A stretch of DNA of 16,848 nt from Clostridia bacterium (GCA_021152595.1 JAGKVC010000079.1:1-16848), one strand, 5' to 3'; counted from the first letter of the stretch, positions 7,297 to 16,193 are shown. Notes: generated from the sequence alone by a model not told the origin. Numbers and translations are program-made.

Positions 7297-7331
7297 AAAA
7301 AAGAGCTGAACCCAAACGGATTCAGCTCTTT
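7297..7331 (-). terminator. Rho-independent terminator of tuf
   Basis: On the minus strand, AAGAGCTGAA (7330-7321) pairs perfectly with TTCAGCTCTT (7310-7301) around a 10-nt loop and is followed by a T-run (7302-7297). It lies 18 nt after the tuf stop codon. The other strand ends in TCTTTCTC, so it may also stop transcripts from the protease side. Confidence 0.88.
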
Positions 7332-7347
7332 CTCATCATTTCAGATA

Positions 7348-8550
7348 TTACTCGTCGATGGTGGTAACAACGCCGGAACCAACAGTCTTACCGCCCTCAC
7401 GGATAGCGAAGCGGAGACCCTGCTCGATAGCGATCGGGGTGATGAGCTCAACGCCGATCTCGATGTTGTCGCCAGGGTTGCACATCTGAACGCCGTCCGG
7501 CAGCGTGATGATACCGGTAACGTCAGTTGTACGGAAATAGAACTGCGGTCTGTAGTTGTTGAAGAACGGCTTATGGCGACCGCCTTCTTCCTTCTTCAGA
7601 ACGTAAACCTGACCCTTGAACTTGGTGTGCGGGTGGATGGAACCCGGCTTGCACAGAACCTGACCTCTTTCGATGTCCTTACGTGCGATACCACGGAGCA
7701 GTGCGCCGATGTTATCGCCAGCCTCTGCGTAATCCAGAGTCTTGCGGAACATTTCCAGACCGGTAACAACAGTAGAGGTCTTCTCGTCCTTCAGACCAAC
7801 GATCTCGACGGTCTCGCCGACCTTAACCTGACCACGCTCAACACGACCGGTAGCAACAGTACCACGGCCGGAGATAGTCATGGTGTCCTCAACCGGCATC
7901 AGGAACGGCTGATCTGCCTTACGGTCCGGAGTCGGAATGTAGGAGTCAACAGCATCCATCAGATCAAGGATCGGTTTATAGACCGGATCATTGATATCGG
8001 TGGACTTGGAATCGAGAGCCTGGAAAGCAGAACCCTTGATGATCGGAATCTCATCGCCGGGGAACTCGTAGGAGCTCAGGGTGTCGCGGATATCCATCTC
8101 AACGAGATCGATCAGCTCCTCGTCATCAACGAGGTCAGTCTTGTTCATGAACACAACGATTGCCGGCACGCCAACCTGACGAGCGAGCAGGATGTGCTCC
8201 TTGGTCTGAGCCATCGGGCCGTCGGAAGCAGCAACAACCAGGATTGCGCCGTCCATCTGTGCAGCACCGGTGATCATGTTCTTGATATAGTCAGCGTGAC
8301 CAGGGCAGTCAACGTGAGCGTAGTGACGCTTGTCGGTCTCATACTCAACGTGAGCGGTGTTGATTGTGATTCCACGTGCGCGCTCCTCCGGAGCCTTATC
8401 GATCATGGAATAGTCCTCAAACTTTGCCTGACCCTTCATTGCCAGCGTCTTGGTGATCGCAGCAGTCAGAGTGGTCTTGCCGTGGTCAACGTGGCCGATC
8501 GTACCAATGTTGACATGGGGTTTTGTACGTTCAAAATGTTCCTTTGCCAT
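7348..8550 (-). CDS. tuf: Translation elongation factor Tu, 400 aa
   Basis: EF-Tu delivers aminoacyl-tRNA to the ribosomal A site using GTP. All GTPase motifs are visible: G1 GHVDHGKT (19-26), G2 Thr62 in RGITI, G3 DCPGH (81-85) with catalytic His85, and G4 NKTD (136-139), followed by domains 2 and 3 at normal length. The start MAKEHFERTKPHVNIGTIGH is the usual one and is preceded by AGGAGGAG. The C-terminus (GSGVVTTIDE) lies 18 nt before a strong terminator. It is the last gene of the rpsL-rpsG-fusA-tuf cluster, but is separated from fusA by 239 nt and has its own extended -10 promoter, so it can be expressed independently of the ribosomal protein genes. Confidence 0.99.
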   Translation of the reverse strand: MAKEHFERTKPHVNIGTIGHVDHGKTTLTAAITKTLAMKGQAKFEDYSMIDKAPEERARGITINTAHVEYETDKRHYAHVDCPGHADYIKNMITGAAQMDGAILVVAASDGPMAQTKEHILLARQVGVPAIVVFMNKTDLVDDEELIDLVEMDIRDTLSSYEFPGDEIPIIKGSAFQALDSKSTDINDPVYKPILDLMDAVDSYIPTPDRKADQPFLMPVEDTMTISGRGTVATGRVERGQVKVGETVEIVGLKDEKTSTVVTGLEMFRKTLDYAEAGDNIGALLRGIARKDIERGQVLCKPGSIHPHTKFKGQVYVLKKEEGGRHKPFFNNYRPQFYFRTTDVTGIITLPDGVQMCNPGDNIEIGVELITPIAIEQGLRFAIREGGKTVGSGVVTTIDE

Positions 8551-8633
8551 TGGAATCTCCTCCTAAAAAGAATTTTGGAATAAAATATAGGGTTCGGTCA
8601 TCATCAAGATACGACAAAGACCTGACACCTTAT

Positions 8634-8662
8634 ATTGTACCAGATTTCCGAAAAAAATGCAA
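8634..8662 (-). promoter_or_regulatory. Internal promoter for tuf
   Basis: On the minus strand, TTGCAT (8662-8657), 17-bp spacer and TACAAT (8639-8634) with an extended TGG immediately before the -10. It gives a tuf-only transcript with a leader of about 75 nt. Confidence 0.65.
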
Positions 8663-8732
8663 GCCTTTTTAGAAAAAAATTCCAAGTAAAGCGCATTTTT
8701 CGGATTTTGGCACAAATTTGAGCATTTTGCAG

Positions 8733-8764
8733 CCGGATTCCGCCGCATGAAGCGGAGAATCCGG
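8733..8764 (-). terminator. Hairpin in the fusA-tuf gap (attenuator-like)
   Basis: CCGGATTC (8733-8740) and GAATCCGG (8757-8764) form a perfect 8-bp stem, extended inward by CCGC/GCGG with a bulge. It lies 25 nt after the fusA stop. No T-run follows on the minus strand, so it is more likely a partial terminator or mRNA 3'-end stabiliser than a full stop. Confidence 0.5.
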
Positions 8765-8789
8765 AGACAAAATGATCGGAATGTGGAAA

Positions 8790-10883
<2,094 letters not shown>

Positions 10884-10905
10884 TTGGGTTCCTCCTAATC
10901 AGAAT

Positions 10906-10936
10906 ATCTGCCGGTTGCCGGGAGCACACGGCAGAT
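10906..10936 (-). promoter_or_regulatory. Hairpin in the rpsG-fusA gap
   Basis: ATCTGCCG (10906-10913) and CGGCAGAT (10929-10936) form a perfect 8-bp stem around 15 nt. It ends about 15 nt from the fusA ribosome binding site, and there is no T-run. It is possibly a translational control or mRNA processing element; function is inferred from position only. Confidence 0.45.
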
Positions 10937-10952
10937 GCAAATGTGCAGAAAA

Positions 10953-11423
10953 TTACCAGCGATAGTGTGCAAACGCCTTGTTTGCCTCTGCCATCTTGTG
11001 CGTATCCTCACGCTTCTTGACAGAGCCGCCGGTACCGTTGACAGCGTCAATGATCTCGCCTGCAAGGCGCTCCTTCATGGTCTTCTCACTGCGGAGTCTG
11101 GAATACTTGGTAATCCAGCGCAGACCGAGCGTCTGACGGCGATCCGGACGAACCTCCATCGGCACCTGGTAGGTCGCACCGCCCATACGGCGTGCCTTGA
11201 CCTCCAGAACAGGCATAATGTTCTCCATAGCCTGCTCAAATACCTCAAGCGGATCGCGGTCGGTCTTTTCCTTGACGATATCGAATGCTTCATACACAAT
11301 CTTCTGTGCGACACCCTTCTTACCGTCGAGCATGATGTTGTTGATGAGACGTGTTACGAGCTTTGAACCGTACATCGGATCAGCCAGAACGTCACGCTTT
11401 GCGATATTGCCTCTTCTTGGCAT
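10953..11423 (-). CDS. rpsG: 30S ribosomal protein S7, 156 aa
   Basis: S7 nucleates assembly of the 3' major domain of 16S rRNA and lies at the mRNA exit/E site. The length of 156 is typical. Family hallmarks are MPRRGNIAKRDVLADPMY at the start, KARRMGGATYQVPMEVRPDR in the middle and the KREDTHKMAEANKAFAHYRW tail. The ribosome binding site GAAGGAGGG lies about 8 nt upstream of the ATG. It is the second gene of the str operon, 197 nt after rpsL, a longer gap than usual and containing several small hairpins. Confidence 0.99.
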   Translation of the reverse strand: MPRRGNIAKRDVLADPMYGSKLVTRLINNIMLDGKKGVAQKIVYEAFDIVKEKTDRDPLEVFEQAMENIMPVLEVKARRMGGATYQVPMEVRPDRRQTLGLRWITKYSRLRSEKTMKERLAGEIIDAVNGTGGSVKKREDTHKMAEANKAFAHYRW

Positions 11424-11620
11424 ACTCGCTTCCCTCCTTCATAAAAGATGAATTCACAGGTACTCACTGGCAGCTTCAATGGCTGCCGGTGTCAGGCGCC
11501 ATTGCAGATATCAGAGACAGCAAAGCGCATTCTGCGCGCCCCATCGGGGGATGCTATCTATTAGATCCACAAGAGCCTTGTGGGTAAATGCGAATACGTT
11601 TGGTTGCAGGATGAAGAAAA
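11424..11620 (-). promoter_or_regulatory. Structured rpsL-rpsG intercistronic region
   Basis: This 197-nt gap holds no credible gene or promoter. It contains a perfect 7-bp stem with a 3-nt loop (CCACAAG 11567-11573, CTTGTGG 11577-11583), a 9-bp stem with one G-U pair (11466-11474 with 11482-11490), and short GCGC and CCCC/GGGG hairpins between them (about 11525-11550). In E. coli the corresponding place is where S7 represses its own operon. Whether these hairpins serve that role here is inference. Confidence 0.45.
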
Positions 11621-12043
11621 TTACTTCTTGCCTGCCTTCGGACGCTTTGCGCCGTACTTGGAACGAGCCTGCATACGGCCGTTCACGCCCTGCGCATCGA
11701 GTGTACCGCGGATGATGTGATAACGCACACCAGGCAGGTCCTTGACACGACCGCCGCGGATCAGCACGACACTGTGCTCCTGCAAATTGTGACCGATACC
11801 CGGAATGTAGGCAGTTACCTCATAACCGTTGGTCAGACGCACTCTGGCGATCTTACGCATTGCGGAGTTCGGCTTTTTCGGGGTGGCAGTCTTAACAGCA
11901 GTGCAGACACCGCGCTTCTGCGGAGAGCTGAGGTCGATCTGGGACTTCTTCTGTGCATTGTAACCCTTCTGAAGTGCCGGAGCGGTGGACTTCTCCATCA
12001 GACTTTTTCTGCCCTTACGAACGAGCTGATTAAAAGTTGGCAT
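11621..12043 (-). CDS. rpsL: 30S ribosomal protein S12, 140 aa
   Basis: S12 lies at the decoding centre and influences fidelity. The conserved PKKPNSAMRK motif is at 55-64; Lys56, equivalent to the E. coli residue where streptomycin resistance changes occur, is unaltered. The second conserved loop, GHNLQEHSVVLIRGGRVKDLPG, is complete. The protein carries the extra stretch between residues 20 and 40 common in Gram-positive S12, which explains 140 rather than 124 residues. The ribosome binding site is AGAAGGAGGA. It is the first gene of the str operon and is driven by the perfect promoter at 12104-12132. The gene upstream is not rpoC, so the operon is not adjacent to the RNA polymerase genes here. 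Confidence 0.99.
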   Translation of the reverse strand: MPTFNQLVRKGRKSLMEKSTAPALQKGYNAQKKSQIDLSSPQKRGVCTAVKTATPKKPNSAMRKIARVRLTNGYEVTAYIPGIGHNLQEHSVVLIRGGRVKDLPGVRYHIIRGTLDAQGVNGRMQARSKYGAKRPKAGKK

Positions 12044-12073
12044 GATTTTCCTCCTTCTTCAAAAAATAGATTT

Positions 12074-12098
12074 GTGCGCGACCGGACAGTACGCGCAC
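12074..12098 (-). promoter_or_regulatory. 5'-terminal hairpin of the str operon mRNA
   Basis: GTGCGCG (12074-12080) and CGCGCAC (12092-12098) are a perfect 7-bp GC-rich stem with an 11-nt loop. The hairpin begins about 6 nt after the -10 box, so it should form at the very 5' end of the transcript. Confidence 0.6.
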
Positions 12099-12103
12099 AT
12101 AAC

Positions 12104-12132
12104 ATTATATATGAAAAAGCGCCAAATGTCAA
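12104..12132 (-). promoter_or_regulatory. Perfect consensus promoter of the str operon
   Basis: On the minus strand, TTGACA (12132-12127), 17-bp spacer and TATAAT (12109-12104). The -35 is one arm of a perfect dyad (TGTCAA 12127-12132, TTGACA 12137-12142), which may be an operator or chance. Confidence 0.85.
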
Positions 12133-12219
12133 GCGTTTGACAAAATTCTGTGCATTTAACAAAAATCGCCTGCCGTTCCGGCTTTGGATTCGGCATTTTC
12201 ACGCGCAGCAGGCAGAAAA

Positions 12220-12337
12220 AGTTAGGAGAGAGGCGTGATGAGTTAGAAGATAAGGTGCGGCGGTGCCGCGATTTATAAATACATCGCCGCAAGGCGATAC
12301 CGCAACTCCTCACTCCTCGCTTTCTCACTCCTAATTC
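12220..12337. mobile_element. MITE-like palindromic repeat element
   Basis: A stretch of about 118 bp that looks like one large imperfect palindrome. The ends are AGTTAGGAG (12220-12228) and its near-complement CTCCTAATT. The flanks are purine-rich on the left and CTCCT-repeats on the right (CTCCTCACTCCTCGC). The core holds ATTTATAAAT and the hairpin ATCGCC-GCAA-GGCGAT, plus GCGG/CCGC arms. It encodes nothing. It resembles short palindromic repeats dispersed in clostridial genomes. It sits between the str promoter region and the small membrane protein gene, whose TAG stop is inside its right end. Confidence 0.6.
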
Positions 12338-12702
12338 TTAAAGAACATGATCAGGACTGCGGCGCCGATGATGAATACCGGGATGCGGACTGCATTCGAT
12401 TCGACAAAGTACAGAATCAGCGTACAGCCGATCAGGAATGCAAACACCAGCAGCAGGCAGAAAAGCATCAGCATGCTGTGCTTCCGCGTTGTTTCCCCGA
12501 TACTTGTGTACACAAGTCTGCCGTCCTCCAGGGTGATCTCGACCGTTCCGCCGACGTCAACGGTGCTCGTCGGCTCATCCGTCGATGTCACCTGCTTCCT
12601 GACGCCTTCATCCTCATATTCCAGCGTATAGACGCTGTGATATTTTCCGTCCTCGCGGATATGTTCCAGTTTGATGACCTTCGCCTGAAAGGTCTGCCGC
12701 AT
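12331..12702 (-). CDS. Small two-helix membrane protein, 123 aa
   Basis: Residues 1-75 form a beta-rich, hydrophilic domain (AKVIKLEHIREDGKYHSVYTLEYEDEG, then VDVGGTVEITLEDGRLV), resembling in layout the small DUF3592-type proteins. Two hydrophobic helices follow at about 77-99 and 104-121, and the protein stops at FFKN. The function is unknown. The ATG is only 2 nt after the stop of the SulP C-terminal frame, with a GGGCGGGG site within that gene, so the two are translationally coupled. The stop codon TAG lies within the terminal repeat of the MITE-like element, so the natural C-terminus may have been altered by its insertion. Confidence 0.75.
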   Translation of the reverse strand: MRQTFQAKVIKLEHIREDGKYHSVYTLEYEDEGVRKQVTSTDEPTSTVDVGGTVEITLEDGRLVYTSIGETTRKHSMLMLFCLLLVFAFLIGCTLILYFVESNAVRIPVFIIGAAVLIMFFKN

Positions 12703-12704
12703 GA

Positions 12705-14129
12705 TTACCCCGCCCTTTCCGTATCCTCATAGAATGTGCGGATGATCTCCGAATATTCCGGATGCACCTGCTCCAGATGTGCCAGAGACTCTCTGCGATA
12801 CCGCATCAGCGTATCATAGAGCTTCGGTTCCTGTGCTTTCAGCGATGCCTCGTATTCGCGATTGTATTCACGGACGGCATCTGCCGCCCTGGGATTGTTC
12901 TTCATCAGGCGGAGCGCGAGCTTCATGCGGCGCGCTTCAATCGCCTCTTCGATTGCGCTCTCTTTGAGATGCAGCTTCTCGGAAAGCTCGCGGATATGCG
13001 TCTGCAAATGTGTCAGCAGCTCCTCCTGATCCGAGTCGCTGACATCCTTCCAGACGCCCTTTGCCTTCAGGATGCCGCTGAGCTGCTCCTCGGGTTCGGC
13101 ATTCTCGTCGATATTATGCAGCAGCGCCATTGTGTACTGCTCCATTTCCTCCTCGGCACGCGCACCGAATGCCCACTCAAATTCCATGCGTGTGGGATTG
13201 CCTGCGCGCTGTGTCTCCGGCAACGGTTTATCGCCGGATTCAAGGATGTAAGGCGGCTCAAAGCCTGCATTTTTCAGTGCCGCAGGGATCGTCCGGCGGA
13301 CATAGCCATGCTCCACCCAGCCCGACAGTCCCAGTTCACGGAAACGGTCGTTCAGCGCGCCGATATGCGAGGCAAAATACAACTCGATGCCTGCGCGGTT
13401 CAGTGCTTTGCGATAGGCTTCGATGCGGTCTGCGGCGGTGATATCCAGATTGCAGACAGCGCCCGAATCCACAATAATGCACTTTGTATCCGGCTTGACT
13501 GCCTGTTCCAGATCGCTGATAAACAGATTGACATTCGCAAAATACAGATTGCTCGAGAACCGGTAAAGGATCACATGCGCAATCGGCACAGCGAAGGTAT
13601 TGCGTTCCAGCGAATGAAAGCCCTCATGTCCGGGAATCACGCCGAGGAACGAGCGCTTCGGATTCGCTGTCTGAATCATCAGCGAAACAAAGGACAGCAG
13701 CACGCCGATCACAACACCGGCAACCGTTCCGAAGAACAGCACGCCTGCAAATGCCCCGAGAAAAATCAGAAGCTCCCTGCGGTCCTGCTTCAGGAGACGG
13801 TGTGCCAGATCAAATTCGACCGCACCGAGCAGTGCCGAAATGACGATCGCCGTCAGCACCGGCACAGGCAGATAGCTGATGAATCCCGTACAGAACAGCA
13901 GAATCAGTGCCATTGTCAGCGATGCCGCGACCGACATCACCTGTGATTTGCCGCCGTACTGCTCCCCCATTGCCGTGCGCGAGACGGAGCCGTTCACCGG
14001 ACAGCATCCGGTCAGGCACGCCGCAAGATTGCCGAGCCCGTAAACGAGAATCTCACGGTTATCGCGGAGCTTGTAGCCGTTTTTATTGGCAAAGCTGCCC
14101 GAAGCAAGCAGCGTCTCCGCCATAATCAC
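12705..14129 (-). CDS. SulP anion transporter, C-terminal part with STAS domain (split gene)
   Basis: This frame begins at GTG 14129-14127 inside what is normally transmembrane helix 8 of a SulP transporter (VIMAETLLASGSF). It covers the second membrane half (to about residue 152), a STAS domain (about 176-294, containing IIVDSGAVCNLDITAADRI), and an unusual charged helical extension of about 180 residues to 474. Intact SulP proteins carry sulfate, bicarbonate or related anions. Here the N-terminal half is in another frame (14126-14617), and roughly 95 residues corresponding to helices 6 and 7 are absent. The stop of the first frame and the GTG overlap by 4 nt (GTGA), but no ribosome binding site precedes the GTG. 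The likeliest reading is a gene broken by an internal out-of-frame deletion. Confidence 0.85.
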   Translation of the reverse strand: MIMAETLLASGSFANKNGYKLRDNREILVYGLGNLAACLTGCCPVNGSVSRTAMGEQYGGKSQVMSVAASLTMALILLFCTGFISYLPVPVLTAIVISALLGAVEFDLAHRLLKQDRRELLIFLGAFAGVLFFGTVAGVVIGVLLSFVSLMIQTANPKRSFLGVIPGHEGFHSLERNTFAVPIAHVILYRFSSNLYFANVNLFISDLEQAVKPDTKCIIVDSGAVCNLDITAADRIEAYRKALNRAGIELYFASHIGALNDRFRELGLSGWVEHGYVRRTIPAALKNAGFEPPYILESGDKPLPETQRAGNPTRMEFEWAFGARAEEEMEQYTMALLHNIDENAEPEEQLSGILKAKGVWKDVSDSDQEELLTHLQTHIRELSEKLHLKESAIEEAIEARRMKLALRLMKNNPRAADAVREYNREYEASLKAQEPKLYDTLMRYRRESLAHLEQVHPEYSEIIRTFYEDTERAG

Positions 14130-14617
14130 GGTATAATATGAATTATCAGCTCCGGCAGCTCACCGGTTCCGCTGCTGCCGCCGAGCAGCTTCGGGATCTG
14201 CATAAGGATGATCGTCGTGCAGATGCCGCTGATAAATCCGCCCATGACCGGCGTCGAGATATAGGCAGCTATTCTTCCGGCTTTCAGAAAGGAGAACAGC
14301 ACAAGCCACAATCCGACAAGCAGCGTAATCACCGGCACGATTTCGATTGCCTCCGCCGAGCCGAGTGCGATTCCCTGCGAAACGAGCCAGCTTCCGACGA
14401 GCGCTGCCGGTGCCGCATCGACGCCGAAGATAAACTGCGGCGAGCTGGAAAGCAGGCCGAAAATCAGGATCGGGAAGATTGAGCCGTACAGTCCGCAGAC
14501 AGCAGGCAGACCGGCGATCTGCGCGTACCCCATAGAAATTGGAATTGAGACCAGTGCGATAATGACGCCCGTGAAAATATCGCGCGGCAGATTTTTGGCT
14601 GAGATTTGTTTCAGCAT
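14126..14617 (-). CDS. SulP anion transporter, N-terminal part (split gene)
   Basis: 163 residues from ATG 14617, with GGGGG 11 nt upstream; a GTG at 14629 could also start it, but overlaps that site. It carries the SulP signature PISMGYAQIAGLPAVCGLYG and helices 1-5, ending with MGGFISGICTTIILMQIPKLLGG and GTGELPELIIHI. At that point the reading frame hits TGA, whereas normal relatives continue with about 95 residues of helices 6 and 7 before the VIMAETLLA motif, which here follows directly in another frame. Neither piece alone should form the 7+7 transporter fold. It is driven by a good promoter at 14651-14679, so the remnant is still transcribed or the deletion is recent. Confidence 0.83.
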   Translation of the reverse strand: MLKQISAKNLPRDIFTGVIIALVSIPISMGYAQIAGLPAVCGLYGSIFPILIFGLLSSSPQFIFGVDAAPAALVGSWLVSQGIALGSAEAIEIVPVITLLVGLWLVLFSFLKAGRIAAYISTPVMGGFISGICTTIILMQIPKLLGGSSGTGELPELIIHIIP

Positions 14618-14650
14618 CCGCAGATGCACCCCCGTTTTTTAGATAGCACT

Positions 14651-14679
14651 ATTATAACATATTGCAGCGGAAGAATCAA
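14651..14679 (-). promoter_or_regulatory. Promoter of the sulP operon
   Basis: On the minus strand, TTGATT (14679-14674), 17-bp spacer and TATAAT (14656-14651) with extended TGT before the -10. Confidence 0.7.
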
Positions 14680-14716
14680 GATTCATCATTTCGCATCCGG
14701 CTCAGATGCATTTTTC

Positions 14717-14757
14717 AAAAAAACGAAGCCCTGCACTCTGTAAAGAGCACAGGGCTT
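14717..14757 (-). terminator. Rho-independent terminator of secG
   Basis: AAGCCCTG (14726-14733) pairs with CAGGGCTT (14750-14757), with a further CTC/GAG pairing after two mismatches. On the minus strand a run of seven T follows (14723-14717). It lies 18 nt after the secG stop. Confidence 0.85.
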
Positions 14758-14774
14758 TTGTCTGCGTTATCCGA

Positions 14775-15032
14775 TCACTTGAGATAAACCGGAACGATGG
14801 TCACGACCAGTGTCACAACAAAGAAAATGATTGCAAGCCACTTGGTCCATCTTTTGAGGATTGCTTCCTTGGTGTTGCTCTCATTCTTGCTGTAAGCGGA
14901 ATCATAGCTGCCGCCGGTGATCGCAGAGGTCATATTCTGATCCTGCTTCTGATCCTGCATCAGGCAGAAGAATACGATCAGAACAGTTGCAAGCAGCAGG
15001 ACAATGCCGCCGATAATTTCAATCACGCTCAT
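14775..15032 (-). CDS. secG: Preprotein translocase subunit SecG, 85 aa
   Basis: SecG is the small third subunit of the SecYEG channel and assists SecA-driven export across the cytoplasmic membrane. The protein has the expected layout: helix 1 at about 5-25 (GGIVLLLATVLIVFFCL), the SecG loop with QDQKQDQNMTSAITGGSYDS at about 26-45, and helix 2 at about 62-82. The 85-residue length is normal. The start has AAAGGAAAG about 10 nt upstream. It is a single-gene transcript with its own promoter and terminator. In many Firmicutes secG precedes rnr and smpB; that is not so here, where the next gene downstream is sulP after a terminator. Confidence 0.93.
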   Translation of the reverse strand: MSVIEIIGGIVLLLATVLIVFFCLMQDQKQDQNMTSAITGGSYDSAYSKNESNTKEAILKRWTKWLAIIFFVVTLVVTIVPVYLK

Positions 15033-15102
15033 GAGTTCAGACTTTCCTTTCTTCTATATTAGCTTTCTCTGCGGCGTGCTCCGCCGACAAACGATTGCTT
15101 TT

Positions 15103-15131
15103 AGTATACCATACTTTCCGGAAAAAAGCAA
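15103..15131 (-). promoter_or_regulatory. Promoter of secG
   Basis: On the minus strand, TTGCTT (15131-15126), 17-bp spacer and TATACT (15108-15103) with extended TGG. Confidence 0.65.
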
Positions 15132-15233
15132 GTGTTTTTTCAAAAAAATCCCTGATTCAGGCGGCGGAATGCAAAATCGAGCTGCCGGATGCGTCCAAAT
15201 CGTGAAGAATGCATGAAAAAGCCGCTGCCGGAC

Positions 15234-15262
15234 TTGTAAAACGGCGGAAGATGTGGTAGAAT
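15234..15262 (+). promoter_or_regulatory. Promoter of the RING-finger membrane protein gene
   Basis: TTGTAA (15234-15239), 17-bp spacer and TAGAAT (15257-15262) with an extended TGG; the start codon follows 37 nt later. Confidence 0.6.
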
Positions 15263-15298
15263 ATAGGCAATGAATCCGATCTCGAAAGGCGGGAGTAT

Positions 15299-16177
15299 AT
15301 GCTGGAATATGTCGGGCAGCCCTGTATCGTCTGCGGCAAGCCCTTTGACGAACAGGATGATATCGTGACCTGTCCGGAATGCGGCACGCCCTATCACCGT
15401 GCATGCTGGAAGCAAAACGGAAAATGTATCAATACCGAGCTGCATGCAAACGGGCAGAGCTGGATCAAGCAGTTTCAGGCGCAGGAAAAGGAAAAGCGTG
15501 CCGAGGCGCGCCGTGCCGAGGAAGCCGAGCAGGTAGCCGCACGCGAATCCGGCGAAGCGCCGCAGCTCAATCCGGAGCTGTATGACGGCATCCGGATCAA
15601 TCCGGAGGATCCGTGTCTCGGGCTCGATCCGGAGGAACAGCTCGACGGCATCTCCATAGCAGAAGCCTCTGATTTCATCCGTACAAACCGCTTTTATTAT
15701 CTGCCGCTGTTCCGCCTGATGAAGCGCACCGGCAAAAAAAGCTCCTTCAATTTTCTCAGCCTGCTCTGTCCGCAGTTTTATTTTGCAAACCGCAAGATGT
15801 GGGGCAGCGCGATGCTGGCACTGATTCTCAATTCGCTGTGTGAAATCCCGACCATCATTTTCCTGCTCAAGCAGCAGATGGATATCGACATCCCGTGGGC
15901 GGATGTCACAACAACGACGTTCCAGACGGTCTATACGGCTTCGTTCATCCTCTATCTGATCTGCTCCGTCATCTGGGGACTGCGTGCTAATTATATGTAT
16001 TACCGCTTTGCACAGCGCCGCATCCGGCAGATCAAAAAGGATACCGCATCACCGGAGGAATCCAGAGCGCGCATCCGCGCCGCAGGCGGAACCAGTCTGC
16101 TGAATGTCATGCTTGTACTCGGCATGCAGTTTGCGATCACGCGCGTGCTGAGCCTTGTGCTGATGATCGCCCGCTGA
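15299..16177 (+). CDS. RING-finger-like zinc protein with three membrane helices, 292 aa
   Basis: The N-terminus is a compact treble-clef/RING-like zinc module: Cys9, Cys12, Cys25, Cys28, His33, Cys36 and Cys43, in the pattern C-x2-C-x12-C-x2-C-x4-H-x2-C, as in prokaryotic RING-finger families. A charged helix rich in Glu, Lys, Arg and Ala follows (about 56-83), then a linker with Asp-Pro-Glu repeats. The C-terminal half (about 148-292) has hydrophobic segments at about 150-190, 208-235 and 266-290 and resembles DUF2628-type membrane domains. Its function is unknown; a ubiquitin ligase role should not be assumed. AAAGGCGGGA precedes ATG 15299. It is monocistronic, with promoter and strong terminator. 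Confidence 0.85.
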   Translation: MLEYVGQPCIVCGKPFDEQDDIVTCPECGTPYHRACWKQNGKCINTELHANGQSWIKQFQAQEKEKRAEARRAEEAEQVAARESGEAPQLNPELYDGIRINPEDPCLGLDPEEQLDGISIAEASDFIRTNRFYYLPLFRLMKRTGKKSSFNFLSLLCPQFYFANRKMWGSAMLALILNSLCEIPTIIFLLKQQMDIDIPWADVTTTTFQTVYTASFILYLICSVIWGLRANYMYYRFAQRRIRQIKKDTASPEESRARIRAAGGTSLLNVMLVLGMQFAITRVLSLVLMIAR

Positions 16178-16193
16178 ACCGGCATACGAATCC

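Noticed and set aside
12059..12328. 89-aa minus-strand frame spanning the str promoter and the repeat element
   Set aside because: It covers the promoter and palindrome, has no ribosome binding site and its sequence is low-quality Arg/Ser/Cys-rich.
12301..12336. CRISPR-like short repeats (ACTCCT copies)
   Set aside because: They are 5-8 bp tandem-like pieces within one palindromic arm, with no spacer structure and no cas genes nearby.
14126..14129. Programmed frameshift joining the two SulP frames
   Set aside because: There is no slippery run at the junction, and a frameshift would not restore the roughly 95 missing residues.
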